Source of the DNA: an uncultured Rikenellaceae bacterium
GTDB taxonomy: Bacteria > Bacteroidota > Bacteroidia > Bacteroidales > Rikenellaceae
Assembly (NCBI GenBank): GCA_904501625.1
Contig: CAJGBR010000001.1
Span: 23,767-87,766 of the forward strand
Reading direction: 5' to 3'
Length of the DNA: 64,000 bases
A model generated the notes under the pieces. That model saw only the letters and a list, made by a program, of their open reading frames with translations. It had not been told where the DNA came from and ran no database searches. Both the position numbers and the translations under genes were made by a program. Position 1 is the stretch's first letter. Every line of letters starts with the position of its first letter. This document shows positions 58,994 to 64,000 of this stretch, in pieces.

Positions 58994-60027
58994 CACTTCT
59001 TAACTTTATTAATCTCACGAGTAGACAACAATCCACACGCAGCCGAAATATCTTCACCCCTTGATGCTCTAATCGTCGTAATCAACCCCTCCTTCTCGAG
59101 CAAACTCTTAAACCTTTCGATGGCAATTTCAGACGACCCTTTAAATGGTGCATCCGGAATAGAATGGAATCGAATCAGATTCATTCTACAGAAAATACCT
59201 CTCAATAATTTCGCTATCTGACGTGCGTGACGCGGTGTGTCATTCACTCCTGCCAACATAACATATTCGAAACTTACTCGACGCTGATGTGTCCAATCGT
59301 AATGGTGCAACAAGTCTACCACATCTTCAATCGAGTTTTTATTCTGAGCGGGCATCAACTCACGACGTTCTTCGGGAAAGGGATTATGCAAACTTACTGC
59401 GAGGTGAACCGTCGTCTCATCAAGGAAACGTTTCAATCCGGCAACTACACCCACCGTAGAGAGGGTAATGCGTGTCGGACTCCAACCGACTCCCCACGAC
59501 GAGGTCATCACTCGCAGGCTCCGCAGAACTTCGTCTACGTTATCCAGTGGTTCCCCCATTCCCATATAGACTATATTTGTCAATTTGCTGCTCTCATCTA
59601 TATTGCGAATCTGGTTCAGAATCTCACCAGAGGTCAGGTGATGTTGAAATCCCTGACGCCCCGTCATACACATTCGGCAACCCATCTTGCACCCAGACTG
59701 CGATGACACACACAATGTTGCTCTCTCTCTATCAGGAATATACGCAGACTCTATAAACTGACCTTCGAGTGTCGGAAAGAGATATTTTTTTGTTCCATCC
59801 GACGACTCTTGTACTCCACAATATGGCAAATCGCCAACCACAAAATGCTCACTCAACACCTCTCTCGATTTCAACGACAGGTTGGTCATCTCGTCAATAG
59901 ACTTGCACCTTTTTTTGTACAACCAATCGGCAATTTGAGTGGCAGCAAATCGAGGAAGACCAAATTCTTCAGTTATCTTTTTTAAATCGGTTATATCTAA
60001 ACCGAATAACCACCTTTTATCTGACAT
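58993..60027 (-). CDS. rlmN: 23S rRNA / tRNA adenine-C2 methyltransferase RlmN
   Basis: A 344-residue radical SAM enzyme from the ATG at 60027; ATGs further upstream lie on or next to the -7 element. The cluster motif is CKMGCRMC, and the SAM site is MGMGEPLDN. The catalytic Cys lies in the late ISAACGLL. It methylates C2 of A2503 in 23S rRNA and A37 of some tRNAs. It is followed by guaD with a one-base overlap. Confidence 0.96.
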   Translation of the reverse strand: MSDKRWLFGLDITDLKKITEEFGLPRFAATQIADWLYKKRCKSIDEMTNLSLKSREVLSEHFVVGDLPYCGVQESSDGTKKYLFPTLEGQFIESAYIPDRERATLCVSSQSGCKMGCRMCMTGRQGFQHHLTSGEILNQIRNIDESSKLTNIVYMGMGEPLDNVDEVLRSLRVMTSSWGVGWSPTRITLSTVGVVAGLKRFLDETTVHLAVSLHNPFPEERRELMPAQNKNSIEDVVDLLHHYDWTHQRRVSFEYVMLAGVNDTPRHARQIAKLLRGIFCRMNLIRFHSIPDAPFKGSSEIAIERFKSLLEKEGLITTIRASRGEDISAACGLLSTREINKVKK

Positions 60028-60050
60028 TATTTCAATAAATTTCATCTGCA

Positions 60051-60058
60051 CAAATATA
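60051..60058 (-). promoter_or_regulatory. -7 element of rlmN-guaD
   Basis: Minus strand TATATTTG, 23 bases before the ATG at 60027. It argues against the ATGs at 60045 and 60078. Confidence 0.5.
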
Positions 60059-60306
60059 CGAATTTTCATAATAAACAAACATCTTTTACTCTATCAATCC
60101 CAATAAAGAGACAATCTACTATTGGTCTCCCTCCCCCGTTTTATGTGCAACCAAAAGTTTCTTACTACGTTATAACCTAAATTAACTCTTTGATGTCAGC
60201 TAAATTCGGCTCAAGATATTAAGGGTCCCAATATCACAAGATTACAAAAAATATGATTCTATAATTCAGATTAGTTGTTGAAAATTAAAATCTCAAAATA
60301 AATGTT

Positions 60307-60314
60307 TATCTTTG
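60307..60314 (+). promoter_or_regulatory. -7 element of the AlaX-like gene
   Basis: TATCTTTG ends 6 bases before the ATG at 60320, so the RNA would be leaderless or nearly so. No -33 element. Confidence 0.5.
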
Positions 60315-60319
60315 CGATT

Positions 60320-60793
60320 ATGGAAACATCAACTAATATTGACAACAAATCCAAATTTCAGGACGATGCTCTTGCTTCAATGCACACAGCCGAGCATATT
60401 CTGACTGGAACAATCGTGAAAATGTTTGGCACTAAACGTGCTTTTACGACTCATATCGAACGTAAAAAATCTAAAATAGATATTCATTTCGATCGAAACT
60501 TGACAGCCGAAGAGATTGCTGAAGTGGAGAAACAAGTTAACGATGTGATTGCATCAAATGCCCCGGTGACTGCAGAGAATCTCCCAAAAGAAGAGGCAAT
60601 GAAATCATTCGATCTGGGACGAATTCCAGATCCTGAAACTAAGTTCGTGCGAATTGTCTCAGTAGGTGATTACGATGCTTGTCCCTGCATTGGCACACAC
60701 GTCGAAAACACCTCTGCAATTCCTCCGATAAAAATTATCTCTACAGACAATAACGACGGAGTGTTGAGAATCCGTTTCAAGTTCGCAAAATAA
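60320..60793 (+). CDS. AlaX-like tRNA editing domain protein
   Basis: A 157-residue protein. Zinc ligands are His22 and His26 in MHTAEH and the Cys and His of CIGTH near residue 125. This is the second additional domain of threonyl/alanyl-tRNA synthetases as a free protein, so it probably hydrolyses mischarged tRNA such as Ser-tRNA-Ala. The ATG at 60302 lies on the -7 element. tamL begins one base after its stop. Confidence 0.86.
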   Translation: METSTNIDNKSKFQDDALASMHTAEHILTGTIVKMFGTKRAFTTHIERKKSKIDIHFDRNLTAEEIAEVEKQVNDVIASNAPVTAENLPKEEAMKSFDLGRIPDPETKFVRIVSVGDYDACPCIGTHVENTSAIPPIKIISTDNNDGVLRIRFKFAK

Positions 60794-60794
60794 A

Positions 60795-63098
60795 GTGAAA
60801 TTCCTGAACCATACAATTGCTATAATTGCCGTTATTTTACTGACAGGCTGCTCGCTGACGCGGTATGTCCCTGAAGGTGAACGTCTACTAACAAAAAACA
60901 CAGTAAAAATTCACAGACAAAAAGGAATCTCGGGCAAGACTTACGAGGCTCAGGAAATATCGAAATATATCATTCAACGACCAAATAAAAGATTGCTGAA
61001 CTATCAGTTCTATCTCAGGATATACAATCTGCAAGACACAACCAAACATTCGTGGTGGAGTCGAATGATGAGAAAAATTGGCCAAAAACCCGTGGTCTTC
61101 GACTCTATAAAAATGGTCAATTCGACAAAAGAAATCAACCGCTATCTCAACAATTGCGGATTCCTCGAGAACAAGGTCTTGGCATCAACCTCTACGAACA
61201 AACGTAAGGTCAAAGTCAAATACGAAATCTTTGAAGGACAGCCCTGGAAATTGGGTAAACTTGGTTACATCTTTGGTGACAAATCACTAAGTTCCATCAT
61301 TTTGGCCGATTCGTCAAACACGCTGTTACATACAGGTGAGCTGTTCGATATTGCGACCCTTGATGCTGAACGCAAACGCATTACCGAGTTGTTACAGAAC
61401 AAAGGATACTACAATTTTACGATTAACAACATATCCTATATCGCCGATTCACTCAGTTTAGACCATACGGTTAATATTCAGACAATTATCCGCCAAAATC
61501 AGATTGGATACGACAATAACGGATTCCCTATCCGAGAGACAAACCGTATATATCATATTAGAAATATCTGGGTAAATATGGATTTTGATCCGACAACTGC
61601 GATGACGGATTTGGATTACTCCGACAAATTGGATACCATAGATTTCAAAGGAATTAAGTTCCTGACAAGAAACGGATTCAACGTGCGGCCCGAAGTCTTT
61701 ATGAATGCTATAAACATCTACCCAGGAGAGATTTATGATGCTAGAGCAGTCAAGACTGCATATGACAATCTGATGCAACTCAATTACTTCAAGACCGCTG
61801 TCTTCTCATTCACTGAGGTCTCAGACTCAACCAACCACGGACGCGGCATTGTCGATTTTAAGATTAATTGCACTCCGCGACTGAAACAGGGATATAAATT
61901 CGAAGTCGAAGGTACGACAAGTTCCGACTACTATGGCTTGCTATTTACAGTGGGATACACCAATCGAAACTTGATGAAGGGTATCGAGACATTAGATCTC
62001 AATCTAACTGGCGGTTATGAGATTATGAAGACTTCGGGACGTCAGAATTCATATGAATTCGGCATATCGTCAATGCTTACATTCCCACAGTTGTATCTAC
62101 CATTCAATAGCGAAAAATTAAAAAAACTCTCGTCTCCGAAGAGTAAAATTGCCCTGTCTGCAAATATTCAGGAGCGCCCTTATTACCAACGCTTGCTAGC
62201 GGGAGTAGCTATGGGTTACAGTTGGAACTACGGTAAATATTGGTCGGTATCTGTTAACCCGGTTGACATTAACCTGATTAAACTATACTCGATAAATCCT
62301 GATTTCTTTAATTCTTTGCTCAACCCCTATCTGAAACGCAGTTACGAATCACAACTCATCGCAGGACTATCGGCCTCGTTATTATTCAACAATTCAAAAC
62401 GTGGAATACTCAGAGATAACACTACACTCAGATTAAATCTCGAAACTTCGGGAAATTTACTCAATGCAATATCCAATTTTGTACTCACGAAACGAGGAAC
62501 CGAAGATGACTCTTACTATAAATTCTTGGGCGTGAGATATGCTCAATATATCAGAGGCGAAGCTAATTTTAGCTACAAGATTCCTCTTGGCATAAAGACT
62601 GCAGTGGTATACCGTCTTTATGGAGGATTGGGAGTCGCCTATGGCAATTCGCTATCAGTTCCCTTTGAAAGAATGTTCTACTGCGGTGGTAGCAATTCGA
62701 TGAGAGGTTGGCAGGCACGTACACTCGGTCCAGGGAATTCAACTATCATAAAACCTGAGTACCCCCAACAACTTGGGAATGTCAAGTTAGAAACAAATAT
62801 CGAACTACGATTCCCTGTGGTCAACATCTTCCACGGAGCTCTATTCTTTGACTTGGGTAATGTATGGTTGACAGGTAAAGGTGTTACACCCGAGGCCGAA
62901 TTCAAATGGAATAAGTTTCATCGACAACTCGGATTCAATACGGGTATCGGGACTCGACCCGATTTCGGATTCTTCTTGTTAAGGTTAGATTGGGGGATTA
63001 AACTTTTCGATCCAAATCAACCCAAAGATCAACGTTGGATTGATTCATTCAACTTAAATAACACCACACTCAGTTTCGCAGTAGGATATCCATTCTAA
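60795..63098 (+). CDS. Lipidated BamA/TamA family outer membrane protein (TamL-like)
   Basis: A 767-residue protein with a GTG start directly after the preceding stop. The signal peptide ends LLTGC with Cys19, a lipobox not found in true BamA. POTRA-like repeats cover about residues 30-380 (for example GYYNFTINNISYIADSL). A C-terminal beta-barrel follows with the Omp85 motif YCGGSNSMRGW near residue 635 and aromatic-ended strands, ending VGYPF. The family inserts or exports outer membrane proteins; TamL is known in Flavobacterium. tamB is not next to it. Confidence 0.9.
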   Translation: MKFLNHTIAIIAVILLTGCSLTRYVPEGERLLTKNTVKIHRQKGISGKTYEAQEISKYIIQRPNKRLLNYQFYLRIYNLQDTTKHSWWSRMMRKIGQKPVVFDSIKMVNSTKEINRYLNNCGFLENKVLASTSTNKRKVKVKYEIFEGQPWKLGKLGYIFGDKSLSSIILADSSNTLLHTGELFDIATLDAERKRITELLQNKGYYNFTINNISYIADSLSLDHTVNIQTIIRQNQIGYDNNGFPIRETNRIYHIRNIWVNMDFDPTTAMTDLDYSDKLDTIDFKGIKFLTRNGFNVRPEVFMNAINIYPGEIYDARAVKTAYDNLMQLNYFKTAVFSFTEVSDSTNHGRGIVDFKINCTPRLKQGYKFEVEGTTSSDYYGLLFTVGYTNRNLMKGIETLDLNLTGGYEIMKTSGRQNSYEFGISSMLTFPQLYLPFNSEKLKKLSSPKSKIALSANIQERPYYQRLLAGVAMGYSWNYGKYWSVSVNPVDINLIKLYSINPDFFNSLLNPYLKRSYESQLIAGLSASLLFNNSKRGILRDNTTLRLNLETSGNLLNAISNFVLTKRGTEDDSYYKFLGVRYAQYIRGEANFSYKIPLGIKTAVVYRLYGGLGVAYGNSLSVPFERMFYCGGSNSMRGWQARTLGPGNSTIIKPEYPQQLGNVKLETNIELRFPVVNIFHGALFFDLGNVWLTGKGVTPEAEFKWNKFHRQLGFNTGIGTRPDFGFFLLRLDWGIKLFDPNQPKDQRWIDSFNLNNTTLSFAVGYPF

Positions 63099-63110
63099 AA
63101 TTTAATAAAT

Positions 63111-63141
63111 AAAAAAGAGTCTTTTTTAAGACTCTTTTTTT
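63111..63141 (+). terminator. Bidirectional terminator after tamL and the DUF975 gene
   Basis: AAAAGAGTC pairs with GACTCTTTT around an 8-base loop. T-runs exist on both strands. Confidence 0.88.
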
Positions 63142-63161
63142 ATCTCAATTAAAATATCAAT

Positions 63162-63818
63162 CTAACATTCAATTGGCTCGGTACATTTCTCGGAATCACT
63201 GAGCAAATCGTTGTAAAATCTCACCCTCGTAGCCTCAATATATGGACCAACCCATAATGCTGCTATACCTAAGGTGACCAATACCAACAGTCCCCAACCT
63301 ATAAAGCTTAAATACAACTTAAATAATCTCATTCGGTTACCTTTCATCAACTGTTCACTCAAATATAGAGCTTCATGCATATATACTCCTTTGTCCTTCA
63401 TTATATAAACGACAAAAGCATAATCCAAACACTTTATTACCCCAGGCACTATCAACAACAATCCATACAAAAATACTTTAGATCCGCTTAATATCATTGT
63501 CTTAAATACAGGAGTATACTTCTTAAAACCCGAAAATAACGTATCAAATGAAAACTCTTTCCCTCTCATATTTTCGAGAAATAGAACTTGATAACCATAA
63601 ATCAACGGGATTGTAATAAACGGGACTAAAAACATTAAATACTTACTTAGATATATTGGCCCCTTATGGTTCATCATTTCAATGTAATACCAAATTGACA
63701 ACGCATTTGTAACAACAAATTCAATTGCCATATATATCAAAGCAACCACGACGACCGAAGACCATTGCCCCTTTAAATCATTGCGAGCTTCTGCTTTGAT
63801 TTGTGAAATAAGTTTCAT
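63162..63818 (-). CDS. DUF975 family membrane protein
   Basis: A 218-residue protein with about five membrane segments. The opening IKAEARNDLKGQW and the LYLSFIGWGLLVLVTLGIAALWVGPY stretch are typical of DUF975. The activity is not known. A short Cys-containing tail (CTEPIEC) ends the protein. It is a single gene with a full promoter. Confidence 0.85.
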   Translation of the reverse strand: MKLISQIKAEARNDLKGQWSSVVVVALIYMAIEFVVTNALSIWYYIEMMNHKGPIYLSKYLMFLVPFITIPLIYGYQVLFLENMRGKEFSFDTLFSGFKKYTPVFKTMILSGSKVFLYGLLLIVPGVIKCLDYAFVVYIMKDKGVYMHEALYLSEQLMKGNRMRLFKLYLSFIGWGLLVLVTLGIAALWVGPYIEATRVRFYNDLLSDSEKCTEPIEC

Positions 63819-63834
63819 AATTCCTCTTTTTTTA

Positions 63835-63864
63835 CAAATATAGTTTTTTTTTGAGATTAATCAA
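63835..63864 (-). promoter_or_regulatory. Promoter of the DUF975 gene
   Basis: Minus strand TTG (63864-63862), 19 bases, TATATTTG (63842-63835), 17 bases before the ATG. Confidence 0.7.
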
Positions 63865-63884
63865 AATTAAATGAAAAAAAATAT

Positions 63885-63892
63885 TACATTTG
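63885..63892 (+). promoter_or_regulatory. -7 element of the last gene
   Basis: TACATTTG, 29 bases before the ATG at 63922. Confidence 0.5.
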
Positions 63893-63921
63893 CACTACTA
63901 ATCATAATAACCTAAAATAAT

Positions 63922-64000
63922 ATGAAAAAAATCATCTCACTGTTGTTTTTCACTTTGCTCTTCACCGGTGTAAAGGCACAAGGATACGAGTGGGGAGTTG
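63922..64000 (+). CDS. Secreted protein, 5' part only
   Basis: An ATG at 63922 opens a signal peptide (MKKIISLLFFTLLFTGVKAQ) that runs to the edge of the window, 26 residues in all. The cleavage site is likely after KAQ. Nothing can be said about the mature protein. Confidence 0.75.
   Translation, partial: MKKIISLLFFTLLFTGVKAQGYEWGV

Overview
The window is a stretch of ordinary Bacteroidota chromosome, most likely Bacteroidales. Four things support this. Many transcription starts carry the Bacteroidota -7 motif TAnnTTTG, often with TTG or TTTG 19-21 bases upstream, and Shine-Dalgarno sequences are scarce. Several families are typical of the phylum: DUF4294, an S46 dipeptidyl peptidase, a lipidated TamA-like protein (TamL type), a BtuG-type B12 lipoprotein and an omega subunit of the local type. 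Lipoproteins have short signal peptides. The DNA is AT-rich with dense genes. I cannot name a genus; the etfBA-acyl-CoA dehydrogenase cluster, aspartase and several secreted peptidases suggest an anaerobic amino-acid and peptide fermenter. I see no insertion sequence, prophage, CRISPR array, rRNA or integrase.

Layout. 1-3.3 kb: etfB (3' part), etfA and a long acyl-CoA dehydrogenase. 3.3-6.3 kb: MalY/PatB lyase, RluB-type pseudouridine synthase, two tRNA-Lys genes. 6.3-11 kb: metallo-beta-lactamase-fold hydrolase, then a polysaccharide export, tyrosine kinase and PHP phosphatase trio. 11-18 kb: rpmH, an S9 peptidase, aspA, tRNA-Asn, DPP IV. 18-21.3 kb: cobalamin riboswitch with a BtuG-like lipoprotein, gcvT and a small secreted protein. 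21.3-30.9 kb, minus strand: bamD, rpoZ, coaBC, recN, prfB (with its programmed frameshift), NYN-cold-shock protein, uridine phosphorylase, DUF4294, flavodiiron protein and FlK-like thioesterase. 31-36.6 kb: B12-dependent nrdJ, rplS, Na/Pi symporter. 36.6-45.7 kb: pepE, purN, acpP-fabF-rnc-yraN, apbE, S46 DPP11-type peptidase, ferredoxin, M20 amidohydrolase. 45.7-54 kb: leuS-ruvA, tRNA-Asp, comF, a DksA-like protein, ileS. 54.4-64 kb: orphan GHKL ATPase, trmN6, a DUF2400 protein, threonine aldolase, a TonB-type protein, guaD, rlmN, an AlaX-like editing protein, tamL, a DUF975 protein and the start of a secreted protein.

How the genes may work together (inference). A secreted DPP11 with the Arg of the acidic-specific subgroup, a DPP IV and another S9 enzyme would release dipeptides. 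PepE cleaves Asp-Xaa dipeptides, and aspartase turns aspartate into fumarate, an electron acceptor. Cobalamin capture (riboswitch plus BtuG) fits the presence of an adenosylcobalamin-dependent ribonucleotide reductase. The least explained items are the orphan riboswitch-BtuG unit, the NYN-cold-shock fusion, the orphan GHKL ATPase, and paired RNA structures in the rpoZ-coaBC and acpP-fabF intergenic regions. I did not find a clear-cut new multi-gene system.
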